Assembly (NCBI GenBank): GCA_021324975.1
Contig: JAJPIA010000014.1
Span: forward strand, 1-39,063
Origin: Bacillota bacterium
Lineage (GTDB): Bacteria; Sysuimicrobiota; Sysuimicrobiia; Sysuimicrobiales; Segetimicrobiaceae
Direction of reading: 5' to 3'
Length of the DNA stretch: 39,063 nt
Below, piece by piece: positions 23,187 through 32,355 of the stretch (positions within the stretch are counted from its first letter, which is position 1; the number at the start of each line of letters is the position of its first letter). The position numbers were made by a program, and so were the translations under genes. The notes beneath the pieces were generated by a model. It was given only the letters and a program-made list of their open reading frames with translations, searched no databases and had not been told where the DNA came from.

Positions 23187-25652
23187 CTACGATCCCGTGT
23201 CCGCGGACACCGGCTCCGGTTCACGCTTCTTCTCGAACACGGCCTGCCCGTCTCGGACGTCCAGCACGATCTTGTCGCCGGCGCTGAACTTCCCGCGCAG
23301 CATGTCATCGGAGAGCGGGTCCTCAACGAGCCGCTGAATCGCCCGGCGCAGCGGCCGCGCCCCGTACTGCGGGTCGAACCCCTCCTGCGCCAGCAGATCT
23401 CGCGCCGCCTCGGTCAGGATCAGCTCCATCCCCTGCCCGCGGATCTCCCGGCGCACGCGCTCCATCAGGATCTCCACGATCGACGTGATCTGGTCGCGGG
23501 TGAGCGGCCGGAAAACGATGATCTCGTCCACGCGGTTCAGGAACTCGGGCCGGAAGGTCCGCCGCAGCTCCTCCATCACGTGGGTCTTCATCCGATCGTA
23601 CGTGCGCTGCATCTCCGCGGCTTCGCTCTCCACGGCGCGGAATCCAAACCCGCCCTCGCGCTGGATCTGCGGCGCGCCGACGTTGCTCGTCATGATGACG
23701 ACGCAGTTCTTGAAGTCCACCGTGCGCCCCTGGGCATCCGTCAACCGCCCGTCCTCCAGAATCTGGAGCAGCACGTTGAAGATCTCCGGGTGCGCCTTTT
23801 CGATCTCATCGAGCAGCACGACACAGTACGGCCGCCGGCGTACCTGCTCGGTGAGCTGCCCGCCCTCCTCGTAGCCCACGTAGCCCGGGGGCGCGCCGAC
23901 CAGCCGGGACACCGTGTGGCGCTCCGTGTACTCGGACATGTCGATGCGGATGACCGCGCCCTCGTCCCCGAACAGGAACTCCGCGAGCGCGAGCGTCAAC
24001 TCCGTCTTGCCGACACCGGTCGGCCCCAGGAAGATGAAGGAGCCGATCGGCCGCCGGGCGTCCTTGAGGCCAGCCCGCGCGCGGCGCACGGCCCGCGAGA
24101 CGGCGCGCACGGCCTCTTCCTGCCCCACGATCCGCTTGTGGAGCGAGTCCTCCATGCGCAGGAGCTTCTCCGTCTCCTCCTCCACGAGGCGCATCACCGG
24201 AATACCGGTCCAGCTGGACACGATATCGGCGATGTCGTCGGCGGTGACCGTGGTGATGTCGCGGCCTTTCTCGGTCTTCCACGAACTCTCGAGCTCCTCC
24301 AGCTTCTGGCGGAGCACCTTCTCCTTGTCGCGCAGCGCGGCGGCCTTTTCGAAATCCTGTCCTTTGATCGCCTCTTCCTTTTCCCGGCGCACGCGGTCGG
24401 CCTTTTCGAGCGCCTGCCGCACTTCCTGCGGCAGGAAGCTGGCCTGGAGCCGGATCTTGCTGGCCGCTTCGTCCATCAAGTCGATGGCCTTGTCCGGCAG
24501 GAACCGGTCCGAGATGTACTTGTCCGCCAGCGTCGCCGCGGCGACCAGGGCTTCGTCGCTGATCTTGACGCCGTGGTGCGCCTCATATCGCTCCCGCAGG
24601 CCCCGCAGGATCTCGATGCTTTGCTCCACCGCCGGCTCCGCGACGAGAATCGGCGCAAACCGGCGCTCCAGGGCGGCGTCCCGCTCCACGTACTTGCGGT
24701 ACTCGTCGAGCGTCGTCGCGCCGATGCACTGCAGCTCGCCGCGCGCCAGCGACGGCTTGAGGATGTTGCTCGCGTCGATCGCGCCTTCTGCCGCACCGGC
24801 GCCCACCAGGGTGTGCAGCTCGTCGACGAACAGGATCACCTCGCCCTGGGCTTTGCGGATCTCTTCCATGACTTTCTTCATCCGCTCTTCGAACTCGCCC
24901 CGGTACTTGGTGCCGGCGACGAGCGCCGCCAGGTCGAGCTGCACGACCCGCTTCGTCCGGAGCACCTCGGGCACGTCGCCGCGGACGATACGCTGCGCCA
25001 GGCCTTCCGTGATCGCCGTCTTGCCCACGCCCGGCTCGCCGATCAGCGCCGGATTGTTCTTCGTGCGCCGCGAGAGCACTTGGATCACGCGCTCGATCTC
25101 GCGCTCGCGCCCGATCACCGGGTCGAGCTTGTTTTCGCGGGCCAGCTTCGTGAGATCGCGGCCAAACTCATCGAGCGTGGGCGTCTTGCTCGCCTGCTTG
25201 GTGTAGGACGCGGTCCCCTCCTCGCCCAGGAGGTATACGACCTGCGAGCGCACCCGCTCCAGATCGGCCCCCATGGCTTCCAGCACGCGGGCGGCGACCC
25301 CCTCGCCCTCGCGAATCAGGCCCAGGAGGAGATGCTCGGTCCCGATGTAGTTGTGGCCCAGCCGCCGGGCCTCGTCCAGGGCGAGCTCCAGCACCTTCTT
25401 GGCCCTGGGTGTGAACGCAACTTCCTCGTACGGCGTCCGCTCGCCGCGCCCGATGGCGCTCTCGATCTCGGCGCGCACCCGGTCGGGATTGATGTTGAGG
25501 GACTCGAGGACCTTGCTGGCCACGCCCTCGCCCTCGCGAATGATGCCGAGGAGGATGTGCTCCGTACCGACCGCGCTGTGATTGAGCCGCTTGGCCTCCT
25601 CCTGAGCGAGGATGATGACGCGGCGCGCACGCTCGGTGAATCGTTCAAACAT
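23187..25652 (-). CDS. clpC: ClpC AAA+ unfoldase (ATP-dependent Clp protease ATPase subunit)
   Basis: 821 aa. Two Clp-N repeats (from [20 protein letters not shown] and from [16 protein letters not shown]), first AAA+ domain with Walker A GEPGVGKT and Walker [10 protein letters not shown], a UVR-type middle domain (about 410-460, [14 protein letters not shown]), second AAA+ domain with [10 protein letters not shown] and [16 protein letters not shown], and the small D2 domain ([20 protein letters not shown]). The order and M-domain size are those of ClpC rather than ClpA or ClpB. The start at 25652 is where the family begins; GAGGAGG is 11 nt upstream. No ctsR-mcsA-mcsB lie upstream, so control by McsB or CtsR is not encoded here. 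Confidence 0.96.
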   Translation of the reverse strand: MFERFTERARRVIILAQEEAKRLNHSAVGTEHILLGIIREGEGVASKVLESLNINPDRVRAEIESAIGRGERTPYEEVAFTPRAKKVLELALDEARRLGHNYIGTEHLLLGLIREGEGVAARVLEAMGADLERVRSQVVYLLGEEGTASYTKQASKTPTLDEFGRDLTKLARENKLDPVIGREREIERVIQVLSRRTKNNPALIGEPGVGKTAITEGLAQRIVRGDVPEVLRTKRVVQLDLAALVAGTKYRGEFEERMKKVMEEIRKAQGEVILFVDELHTLVGAGAAEGAIDASNILKPSLARGELQCIGATTLDEYRKYVERDAALERRFAPILVAEPAVEQSIEILRGLRERYEAHHGVKISDEALVAAATLADKYISDRFLPDKAIDLMDEAASKIRLQASFLPQEVRQALEKADRVRREKEEAIKGQDFEKAAALRDKEKVLRQKLEELESSWKTEKGRDITTVTADDIADIVSSWTGIPVMRLVEEETEKLLRMEDSLHKRIVGQEEAVRAVSRAVRRARAGLKDARRPIGSFIFLGPTGVGKTELTLALAEFLFGDEGAVIRIDMSEYTERHTVSRLVGAPPGYVGYEEGGQLTEQVRRRPYCVVLLDEIEKAHPEIFNVLLQILEDGRLTDAQGRTVDFKNCVVIMTSNVGAPQIQREGGFGFRAVESEAAEMQRTYDRMKTHVMEELRRTFRPEFLNRVDEIIVFRPLTRDQITSIVEILMERVRREIRGQGMELILTEAARDLLAQEGFDPQYGARPLRRAIQRLVEDPLSDDMLRGKFSAGDKIVLDVRDGQAVFEKKREPEPVSADTGS

Positions 25653-25971
25653 CTCGCGGGTGACCTCCTCTCTGCCGGGACCCAACGCGAACCCATCGCC
25701 GACGTCTACCGCCGTTACTCACTGCTACGAATCCACGTACGGTCGCTGTTCGCTTCCCGGATCACGTCAATCTCGGTCCGGGCGCCGGCAGAGCCTCGCA
25801 CATGGTGCTCATCATGCAATACGTCGGTCGTCTCCTGGCTCATTCCCCCGACGGATCGGCGTACTGACGATCGCGTTCGGGCGTTCTCTTCTTCGCTCCC
25901 TAAGAGACTCCTGCCGTATCGCGCTCCGCCCGAGTCTCAGAATCACACTACACTCTATATGTTCCCAGCGG

Positions 25972-26016
25972 CGAGGTCACCCGCGACGCACATTTTTGTG
26001 CGGTGCCATGACCTCG
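25972..26016. promoter_or_regulatory. Nested inverted repeat upstream of clpC
   Basis: Outer arms CGAGGTCA (25972-25979) and TGACCTCG (26009-26016) are perfectly complementary; inside, CGCACA (25987-25992) and TGTGCG (25997-26002) flank TTTT. Could be a regulator site (the outer arms look like an operator) or a leader RNA fold, ~320 nt before clpC. Confidence 0.4.
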
Positions 26017-26126
26017 TGCGCACTGCACACGTCCCGTCTTGGCGGGGCGACCCTGCGGTGGGCGCGAAACGTCGTGTAACGCTCGAGCCGGCGCCGGCGG
26101 ACCGGCGCGGCCGGGTACGTGGCTAT

Positions 26127-26156
26127 CGTTTGATCCCCCGAGGGATCCATCAAACG
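26127..26156. terminator. Hairpin after greA
   Basis: CGTTTGAT and ATCAAACG (8 bp) enclose CCC/GGG pairing with a bulge, 62 nt past the greA stop. No T-run, so the terminator call is weak. Confidence 0.35.
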
Positions 26157-26217
26157 CGCGGGGACAACATCGAATGGCGGCCTGCCGGACCGCCCGGGAG
26201 GACCCGGGCTCGGCGGG

Positions 26218-26691
26218 TTAGCCTTTGATGGCTTTGACCGTGTACCGGGCCACGCCCGCCGGAGCCTGCACGGTCACAACCTGCCCCTTACGCTTGCCGA
26301 GCAACGCGCGGCCCACCGGCGACTCGTTGCTGATCTTGTTGTGAGTGGGATCGGCCTCGGCCGATCCCACGATGGTATAGGTCAGATCCTCTCCGCTCTC
26401 GTCGGTCAACCTGACCGTGCTCCCGATCGTCACGACGTCGGAACGGATGTCATGGTTGTCGATGACCTTGACGCTGCGAAGCATGCCCTCCACCGTCAGG
26501 ATCCGGCCCTCGATGAACGCCTGCTCGTTCTTGGCGTCCTCGTACTCCGAATTTTCCGAGAGATCGCCGAACTCTTTCGCCTGCCTGATGCGCTCAGCCA
26601 CCTGCTTACGCCGGATGGTTTTGAGATGGTCGAGCTCCTCCTCCAGCTTGCGTAGGCCTTCGGGGGTTAGAATGGTTTCTTTTTCATCCAT
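26218..26691 (-). CDS. greA: Transcription elongation factor GreA
   Basis: 157 aa. The N-terminal coiled coil ([20 protein letters not shown]) carries the acidic tip [18 protein letters not shown], which reaches the RNA polymerase active site to trigger cleavage of backtracked RNA. The C-terminal FKBP-like domain includes [20 protein letters not shown] and [16 protein letters not shown]. Length is standard. ATG 26691 has GGGTGAG upstream. It has its own strong promoter and a ~100-nt leader with a stable hairpin. Confidence 0.97.
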   Translation of the reverse strand: MDEKETILTPEGLRKLEEELDHLKTIRRKQVAERIRQAKEFGDLSENSEYEDAKNEQAFIEGRILTVEGMLRSVKVIDNHDIRSDVVTIGSTVRLTDESGEDLTYTIVGSAEADPTHNKISNESPVGRALLGKRKGQVVTVQAPAGVARYTVKAIKG

Positions 26692-26764
26692 ACCGGTAAC
26701 TCACCCGCCCGGGCGCGAATCCGATCCTTGCGCGGTCACAAACCCGCTATAAGCGGCTACGAGA

Positions 26765-26784
26765 CTGAGGGGCGGTTCCCTCAG
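26765..26784 (-). promoter_or_regulatory. Hairpin in the greA 5' leader
   Basis: CTGAGGG and CCCTCAG form a perfect 7-bp stem with a 6-nt loop, beginning ~10 nt after the predicted greA start of transcription. It could attenuate greA or stabilise its mRNA. Confidence 0.45.
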
Positions 26785-26800
26785 CCTCGGGCTCGCGCGT

Positions 26801-26830
26801 AGTATACAAGACTGAGGATAACCTTGTCAA
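26801..26830 (-). promoter_or_regulatory. Promoter of greA
   Basis: On the minus strand consensus TTGACA (26830-26825), 18-nt spacer, TATACT (26806-26801). It lies at and just before the 3' end of the AAR-like gene, so greA can be transcribed alone. Confidence 0.75.
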
Positions 26831-26838
26831 AGGAATTC

Positions 26839-27981
26839 CTACGGATTGCCCGCATGCGGCGCCATCGCGCCGCGTGATGGGGCCGCGCCGACACGCGGCC
26901 GCGCCCCGCGCGCCGCCACCCGGATCTCCTCGAGCTCTTCGTCCGAGATCTTCCGCTCGAAACGGCGAAGGCCGGAGAGCCGGAACCCGTGCTTGCGCAT
27001 CAGGGCGTGGATCTCCTCCGCCTTCGGCAGTTCGATCTCCGGGCCCAACGTGTAGTCATCGTAGCGCCGCTCCAGCGCCAGGAGGATGGTCTCGGCCATG
27101 CAGGCCTCGCACGTGCCCGGTGGAAATCCGAAGTCGAGCCCGAACCCCACCGGGCCCGGCACGTCGATCACGCCGCCGTCGATGACGAGCACGTCCCGCC
27201 GGCGCTCGTACACGATGCGCGAGACGTTGCGCGGCCTCGCCACGTCGCAGACGACCGCGCCCGGCCGCAGATCCTCGGCCTCGATCAACACGTCGACCGC
27301 GGAGCTGACCGTGATCACGATCTCGGCCCGGCCCACCGCGGCGCGCACGTCCGAGGTTACGGTGATCGGCGTGGTCCCCGCCGCACGGAGCCGTTCGGCG
27401 AGCCTGTCGAGCCGCTCGCGCGTCCGCGCCACGAGCACCAGCTCGCCCACGTGGCCGAGGAGCATTTGGCTGCACGCGGCGCCGATCGAGCCGGTCGCTC
27501 CGATCACGGCCACCCGCGCCGCGCGGGGGTCGACATCCATCCGGGCCGCCGCGAAAAGCGCCCCTTCCACCGCGGTCGCCGCGGTCAGGCTGTTGCCCGT
27601 GGTGACGCCCGCGTCGAGAGCGCGCGCCACCGACACGCCCCGGTCGCCGACCACCTTCGTGAACGCCGTGAGCCCGACGATGCCCGCCCCCAAGCGCTCC
27701 GCGATGCGGCCGGCCTGAATCAGCCGGCGGTGCGTCGCCTCCGGCGGCGTCGCGAGCAGCACGCGCGGGGTCCACGGCAGCGCGACGAACCATCCTTCGG
27801 CGCACGCCCCGGTCGCCGAGACGATCCCGGTGATGTGGGAGGCCTTGAACGGGGGCACGGCCTGAAACACCCGCTCCACCAGCGCGCCGGGTAACAGGCG
27901 CGTGAAGGGAAACTTCTTGGCAAAGTCCGCGATGTTCTGGGGATGAATCACGAGCCCGAACCGGCCGGGCGCTGGGGTCAC
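26839..27981 (-). CDS. Acyl-ACP-reductase (AAR)/COG5322-like dehydrogenase
   Basis: 380 aa. After RFGLVIHPQNIADFAKKFPF the protein has VTTGNSLTAATAVEGALFAA (~126-145), a Rossmann motif VAVIGATGSIGAACSQML (~157-174), and CEACMAETILLALE. These line up with the cyanobacterial long-chain acyl-ACP reductase, including the Cys (residue 294 with this start) that forms the acyl-enzyme thioester there (ACFAEA in AAR, ACMAET here). The N-terminal third differs. Other members of COG5322 are only called predicted amino acid or shikimate-type dehydrogenases. GTG 27981 follows GAGGATG and lies 19 nt after the quinate-DH-like gene, with which it surely forms an operon. Substrate unproven. Confidence 0.75.
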   Translation of the reverse strand: MTPAPGRFGLVIHPQNIADFAKKFPFTRLLPGALVERVFQAVPPFKASHITGIVSATGACAEGWFVALPWTPRVLLATPPEATHRRLIQAGRIAERLGAGIVGLTAFTKVVGDRGVSVARALDAGVTTGNSLTAATAVEGALFAAARMDVDPRAARVAVIGATGSIGAACSQMLLGHVGELVLVARTRERLDRLAERLRAAGTTPITVTSDVRAAVGRAEIVITVSSAVDVLIEAEDLRPGAVVCDVARPRNVSRIVYERRRDVLVIDGGVIDVPGPVGFGLDFGFPPGTCEACMAETILLALERRYDDYTLGPEIELPKAEEIHALMRKHGFRLSGLRRFERKISDEELEEIRVAARGARPRVGAAPSRGAMAPHAGNP

Positions 27982-28000
27982 CGCCGCATCCTCGATCCGG

Positions 28001-28909
28001 TCACGCCGCGAGACGATCCACGCGGGGCCGGAATCCCGCGCGGAGCATCCACTGGACAAACTCCTCGCCGGACAACTCCTCGCTGCGCCGTCCCGACAGC
28101 GCCACGACGATGCCTTCCAGCACGTTCGTCGCGAACGACCGCCCGTCCATGCCCGGTGCGACCGTGATCAGGGCGGACACCCCGCGGCGGCTCAACGCCG
28201 CGCGGTCGTCGGGGGTGATCGTCTGCGTCAAGATCGTCTTACCCGAGAGATCGTCCGGCATGTACCGGCGGATGAAGTGGAAGTCGCCGGCCACCACCTC
28301 GGCCCACTTGAACAAGTGGGGATACTTGGGGGTCGGGCGCTCCTGCTTCGAGCCCGTGGGATAGAGCCACTGAAACGGAAGCTTGGTGATGACGGGGAGC
28401 ATGCAGGCCGCGAGCAGCCGCACGGTGCCGAGGCGGCGCATCGGCACCGGGAGGCCCAACGCGAAGTAGAAGTCGCCGAACAACGTCTCGGCCCCGGCCT
28501 GCACGAATGCCTCCGCCATCCCGTACCGGTCCACGCTGCTGACGAGGAGGACGCGCCGCCGCGCGAACGACACGCCGGCCTGCGTCGGCAGATAGTCGAG
28601 GATAAGGTACTTCTCCCATGACGCTTTGATGCCGCCGCCGTCTACGACCGGAGTGCGGCGCACGCCGTCGATGAGGCGCGCGGCGTCGCGGATCCGATAC
28701 CGCCGCGCGCCCGCGCGCAGGTACAGGTCGATGCCGCCCATCCCAATGGCGTCGACGTGCCCGTCGAGCTCGCGGACCAGTGCCCTGAACCGGGCCATGT
28801 CTCCGTCGGTCCCGATGCGTTCGATAATGAAGCGTTCACCGAGGATCTCGGTCTCGACGCGTTTGTCGCGCGTGCTGCTGCCGAGGCTCACGCTCACGAC
28901 GTGCTTCAT
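28001..28909 (-). CDS. Conserved protein of the type named quinate 5-dehydrogenase
   Basis: 302 aa. The N-terminus MKHVVSVSLGSSTRDKRVET, the segment VDAIGMGGIDLYLRAG, VLLVSSVDRYGMAEAFVQAG, LLYPTGSK-type (WLYPTGSKQE) and AGDFHFIRRYMPDDLSGKT match, from memory, a Firmicutes protein group labelled quinate 5-dehydrogenase in databases. I see no classical GxGxxG Rossmann motif, so that label is doubtful. No signal peptide. ATG 28909; AAGGA overlaps the coaX stop codon, giving coupling with coaX (12-nt gap). It is paired with the AAR-like gene downstream. Confidence 0.7.
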   Translation of the reverse strand: MKHVVSVSLGSSTRDKRVETEILGERFIIERIGTDGDMARFRALVRELDGHVDAIGMGGIDLYLRAGARRYRIRDAARLIDGVRRTPVVDGGGIKASWEKYLILDYLPTQAGVSFARRRVLLVSSVDRYGMAEAFVQAGAETLFGDFYFALGLPVPMRRLGTVRLLAACMLPVITKLPFQWLYPTGSKQERPTPKYPHLFKWAEVVAGDFHFIRRYMPDDLSGKTILTQTITPDDRAALSRRGVSALITVAPGMDGRSFATNVLEGIVVALSGRRSEELSGEEFVQWMLRAGFRPRVDRLAA

Positions 28910-28921
28910 GCCGTCATGTCC

Positions 28922-29725
28922 TTAGACTCGCTGCAAAGCCTCTCCTTCTCCCGACGCGGCGCCTCGGTTGCGCTCGTACAAGATGCGCAGCCCCTCGAGC
29001 CCGAGCAACGGATCGACGTGATCCACACACCGGCACTCGGGGCCGATCTGCTCGGCGTATCCGCCGGTCGCCACCACCGCGGCGCGCTCGCCGAGCTCCC
29101 GCTGCATGCGTCCGACAATCTCTTCCACTTGCCCGACGACGCCGTACCAGACGCCCGCCTGCATCCCCGCAACGGTGCTACGTGCGATAATCTGCGGCGG
29201 CCGCGCCAGCTCGACCTTGCGGAGCTGCGCGGCGTGCTGCACCAGCGCCTCGACGGAGATGCCGACGCCGGGCACGATCGCGCCGCCGAGAAAATCTCCC
29301 TCCTTGGACACGGCCGTGAACACGGTCGCCGTCCCGAGCGCGACGACGATGCTCGGACCGCCGTGGCGCGCGTAAGCCGCGATGGCCGCGGCGATCCGGT
29401 CGGCCCCGACCTCGCGGGGATTGTCGTACAAAATGCGCATGCCCGTCCGGATGCCCGGGCCCACCTCGAGCGGCTCATGGTTGAAGTACTGGCGGCAGAG
29501 GCGGCGAAGCGTCTCGGCGACCGAGGGCACGACGCAGGCGATCGCGACGCCCGAAACATCCGCGAACCCAAAGCCGCGAAACGCGAGGAACTGGCGCCAC
29601 AGCATCGCGTGCTCGTCGGGCGTCCGCTCGCGATCGGTTTTCGCGTCCCAGTGGGCGACCCGGACATCACCGCGATAGAGCGCGAGCTTGATCAGCGTGT
29701 TCCCGACGTCGACAGCGAGGAGCAT
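28922..29725 (-). CDS. coaX: Type III pantothenate kinase
   Basis: 267 aa ASKHA-fold kinase for the first step of CoA synthesis. Phosphate-1 motif LLAVDVGNTLIKLALY is at the N-terminus; the pantothenate-site DNPREVGADRIAAA has the catalytic Asp; GGAIVPGVGIS and VVATGGYAEQI follow. The usual DFGTATTFD segment reads ALGTATVFT, losing two acidic residues normally seen there. ATG 29725 follows GGGAGGGA; the frame extension to 29812 is not conserved. It heads the unit coaX, quinate-DH-like, AAR-like. In Bacillus coaX sits beside ftsH, so this is a moved member of the same neighbourhood. Confidence 0.93.
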   Translation of the reverse strand: MLLAVDVGNTLIKLALYRGDVRVAHWDAKTDRERTPDEHAMLWRQFLAFRGFGFADVSGVAIACVVPSVAETLRRLCRQYFNHEPLEVGPGIRTGMRILYDNPREVGADRIAAAIAAYARHGGPSIVVALGTATVFTAVSKEGDFLGGAIVPGVGISVEALVQHAAQLRKVELARPPQIIARSTVAGMQAGVWYGVVGQVEEIVGRMQRELGERAAVVATGGYAEQIGPECRCVDHVDPLLGLEGLRILYERNRGAASGEGEALQRV

Positions 29726-29990
29726 TGAAAATCCCTCCCGTTCCAGTCTGCGACGAGTACCGGACGGATGCACATCACGGCGAACGAACCGGCCACGCGG
29801 CCCCGGCCGCATCGCCGACCCGCGCCGCCTCGGTCAAGCGCAGCGCCGCGGCGACGCAGCACGGCTCGGCGCGCCTGCGGCGGCACCGGCTCGCTGGTCC
29901 GATTCCCGTGAGGGATCTCGGCCAGGCAGTAGCGTACCAGAGGCCCGGTCGCGCAACAAGGCTCGGTGCCGGCGGCAGAGCCGCGCCAAC

Positions 29991-30983
29991 TCAGCCGGCC
30001 GAGGCGAGCCCCGGCACCCCGCCGGCCGTGCGCGCCATGCGGACCGAGCGCAGGGTGGCTTCCGCCACGGTCTCCGCGACGGCGGCTTCCAGCACGAGGA
30101 GGTCGGCCTCGCGCTCGCCGGTCCCCAAGACGAAAATCGTATCGCCGTCCAGCGCGGTGTGCGAGGGACGGACGACGCGCGACAGCCCGGCGTGAGCGGC
30201 GATGCTCAACCTCGTGGCCTGCGCCTTCGTGAGGACGGCATCCGTCGCGACGACACCGAGGCAGGTATGCTGGAGCAGGTCCCCGGCCCACCGGCCGAGA
30301 CCCGCGCCGCCGCGCGCCACAAGATACGCGGTTGTGTCCACGAACGTTCCCGTGGCCGGATCCCGGGCGCCGGCCACGATGCCGCCGGTCCGCTGATCGA
30401 CGACGTCCCCGAAGGCGTTGCCGACGACAAGCGCCGCGACCACGGCGCCGCCGGACAGGCGGGTGCTCCACGTCCCAACACCCGCCTTCATCGCCTGGGC
30501 CATGCCCAGGATCTTGCCGACGGTGGCGCCGGTGCCAGCCCCGACACAGCCCTCCTCGAGCGGGCCATCGTGGGCGTCCCGGCACGCCCGCTCGCCCATC
30601 GCCGCGTCCGGCCGCACGTCCGCGCTGCCGATCCCGAGGTCGTAGAGCACCGCCGCGCAGACGATCGGCACGCGCGCCGCGCGGGTGTCGAAGCCGACGC
30701 CCTTACGTTCCAGAAACCGGACCACGCCGTCGGCGGCGGCCAACCCGAACGCGCTGCCCCCAGCCAGCACGGCCGCATGCAGACGGTCGACCCGGTTCTC
30801 CGGACGCAGCAGATCCGTCTCCCGCGTTCCCGGAGCGCCCCCGAGCGCGGCCCCGCCGCACACGGCACCGGCCTCGCAGAGGACAACCGTGCAGCCGGTG
30901 AGATGAGCGCCGTCCGTCGCATGGCCGACGCGGATGCCGGCCACGTCGGTCAGCCCGCGACGCAGCGGGCGTGCATCGCTCAC
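29991..30983 (-). CDS. P1 (DmpA/NylC-type) Ntn-hydrolase peptidase
   Basis: 330 aa. LTDVAGIRVGHATD starts the family fold; GGSAFGLAAADGVVRFLE, GTGATVGKILGMAQAMKAG and GGAVVAALVVGNAFGDVVD follow, and the C-terminal part LLQHTCLGVVATDAVLTKAQ and SHTALDGDTIFVLGTGE matches the segment with the self-processing site. In relatives the nucleophile Thr follows Asn (NTT); here it follows His (HTC). The enzyme cleaves itself and acts as an aminopeptidase or amidase; its substrate cannot be read. Its GTG overlaps the bioY stop in GTGA, the last of four such overlaps in this operon. Confidence 0.9.
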   Translation of the reverse strand: MSDARPLRRGLTDVAGIRVGHATDGAHLTGCTVVLCEAGAVCGGAALGGAPGTRETDLLRPENRVDRLHAAVLAGGSAFGLAAADGVVRFLERKGVGFDTRAARVPIVCAAVLYDLGIGSADVRPDAAMGERACRDAHDGPLEEGCVGAGTGATVGKILGMAQAMKAGVGTWSTRLSGGAVVAALVVGNAFGDVVDQRTGGIVAGARDPATGTFVDTTAYLVARGGAGLGRWAGDLLQHTCLGVVATDAVLTKAQATRLSIAAHAGLSRVVRPSHTALDGDTIFVLGTGEREADLLVLEAAVAETVAEATLRSVRMARTAGGVPGLASAG

Positions 30984-31555
30984 GACGCCACCGGGCGGCC
31001 CTCACGCCTCGTGGCGATGCGGGCAAGCGACGGTGCTATGGCACCGGCGACCAGGACCTTCAGGACGTCCCCGGGGAGGAACGGCAGCACCCCGATGAGC
31101 ATCACCTTGTGCGCGCCGGCCCCGGTGACCACCCCAAGCCACGGCACGCCGGGCACATACACGGCTGCGGCGGCGGCGGCAGCGGCCCATGTGGCGCGGC
31201 GCGCCGTCACGGTGGATGTGCCCCGCAAGACTCCTGCCACGGCGGCGGCCAGGGCGAACCCCACGAGGTAGCCGCCCGTCGGTCCGGCGAGCACGGAGGC
31301 GCCGCCGCGGAATCCCGCGAAGATCGGCAGCCCGGCCACGCCGGCGGCCACGTACGCGACCTGGCTGGCCACCCCGAGCCGGACGCCGAGCGCCAGCCCC
31401 GCCAGGATCGCGAAGAAGTTGCTGAGGACGACGGGCACGGGCGAAAACGGCAGCGGGACCTGAATCTGCGCCCCCACCGCCGTCAGCGCCGCGAACAGGC
31501 CGGCCAGCGCGACGTCGCGTGCCGCCCACCCCGGCCGCGTTGATGGCGACTTCAC
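30980..31555 (-). CDS. bioY: Biotin transporter BioY (ECF S-component)
   Basis: 191 aa with about six membrane helices. VGAQIQVPLPFSPVPVVLSN and LAGPTGGYLVGFALAA are the BioY hallmarks, together with GLPIFAGFRGGASVL. It binds biotin at the membrane; the EcfA/EcfT energising proteins are not here. The GTG start (reading VKSPSTRPGWAARDVAL) overlaps the birA stop in GTGA, and its own stop overlaps the P1 peptidase start the same way. Linkage to birA fits biotin uptake and use. Confidence 0.95.
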   Translation of the reverse strand: MKSPSTRPGWAARDVALAGLFAALTAVGAQIQVPLPFSPVPVVLSNFFAILAGLALGVRLGVASQVAYVAAGVAGLPIFAGFRGGASVLAGPTGGYLVGFALAAAVAGVLRGTSTVTARRATWAAAAAAAAVYVPGVPWLGVVTGAGAHKVMLIGVLPFLPGDVLKVLVAGAIAPSLARIATRREGRPVAS

Positions 31556-32355
31556 GGGCGCGCCCCGCGCCCGGCGCCGCTCAGGGTGACGTCGCCGGCC
31601 ACGATGCGCTCGATGCCGCGGGGCGTCCGCAGGAGGAGCGCTCCATCGCCGTCGACGTCGACCGCCAGACCCTCGACGACGCGCGACATCGTCTCCACCC
31701 TGACGGGCCGCCCGAGCGTGTCGGAACACTCGCGCCACCACGCCAGCACCCGCTCCCGCCCATTGCCGCGAAGAACGGCATAGGCGTGATCGAGCTCCCG
31801 CAGAAGGGCGACCGTGAGGTGGCCGCGATCGATGGGGCCGCCGGCCTGCTCGAGCAGCGACGTCACCGGATACGGCGTGGCGTGTGGCAGCAGCGCGGCT
31901 GGAACGTTTGCGTTCAGCCCGATCCCGAGGACGGTCCACGCCGCAGCGGGGCCCGCCTCGGTCAAAATCCCCGCGACCTTGGCCCCGCCCACGAGCACGT
32001 CGTTCGGCCACTTGACCTTCGCGCGGAGCCCGGCAGCCGACTGTATCGCCCGCGCCGCCGCGACGGCGGCGGCAAGCCCGATCAACGGCAGGCCGCCCAC
32101 GGGAAGCGCCGGCCGCAGGACCACGGACAGCCAGACACCGCCGGCAGGTGACGTCCACCCGCGGCCTCGACGCCCCCGGCCCGCCGTCTGCTCTTCCGCG
32201 ATGACGACCGTGCCCTCGGCCGCTCCGACGGCGGCGAGGCGCATCGCTTCCTCGTTGGTCGAGGGGAGCGTCGCGTGCCAGTGCAGCGAGCGACCGATGA
32301 GCCCGGCATCGAGCTCTTCCGCGACGCGGTCGCGCGTGTACGCGTCGACGATCAC
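31552..32355 (-). CDS. birA: Biotin--[acetyl-CoA-carboxylase] ligase, monofunctional
   Basis: 267 aa. HWHATLPSTNEEAMRLA begins the catalytic domain; QTAGRGRRGRGWTSPAGG is the biotinyl-AMP loop and LRAKVKWPNDVLVGGAKVAG the Lys site; VLGIGLNANV and the C-terminal SH3-like domain follow. There is no N-terminal HTH, so unlike E. coli BirA it cannot act as a repressor by itself. GTG start overlapping the folK stop (GTGA). It loads biotin onto carboxyl carrier proteins, and is next to bioY. Confidence 0.95.
   Translation of the reverse strand: MIVDAYTRDRVAEELDAGLIGRSLHWHATLPSTNEEAMRLAAVGAAEGTVVIAEEQTAGRGRRGRGWTSPAGGVWLSVVLRPALPVGGLPLIGLAAAVAAARAIQSAAGLRAKVKWPNDVLVGGAKVAGILTEAGPAAAWTVLGIGLNANVPAALLPHATPYPVTSLLEQAGGPIDRGHLTVALLRELDHAYAVLRGNGRERVLAWWRECSDTLGRPVRVETMSRVVEGLAVDVDGDGALLLRTPRGIERIVAGDVTLSGAGRGARP

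Larger units (their letters stand above)
25653..26217. other. Non-coding region upstream of clpC, 565 nt
   Basis: No gene is supported in the place normally held by ctsR-mcsA-mcsB. It is less GC-rich than its surroundings in parts (25920-25960). It contains a nested inverted repeat at 25972-26016 and a hairpin at 26127-26156. No CIRCE element (TTAGCACTC-N9-GAGTGCTAA) or CtsR heptamer repeat was seen. Confidence 0.6.

Noticed and set aside
23580-26228. 882-codon plus-strand open frame opposite clpC
   Set aside because: Pure shadow of clpC: low-complexity, Leu/Arg/Asp/His-rich, no family features; GC-rich DNA leaves antisense frames open.
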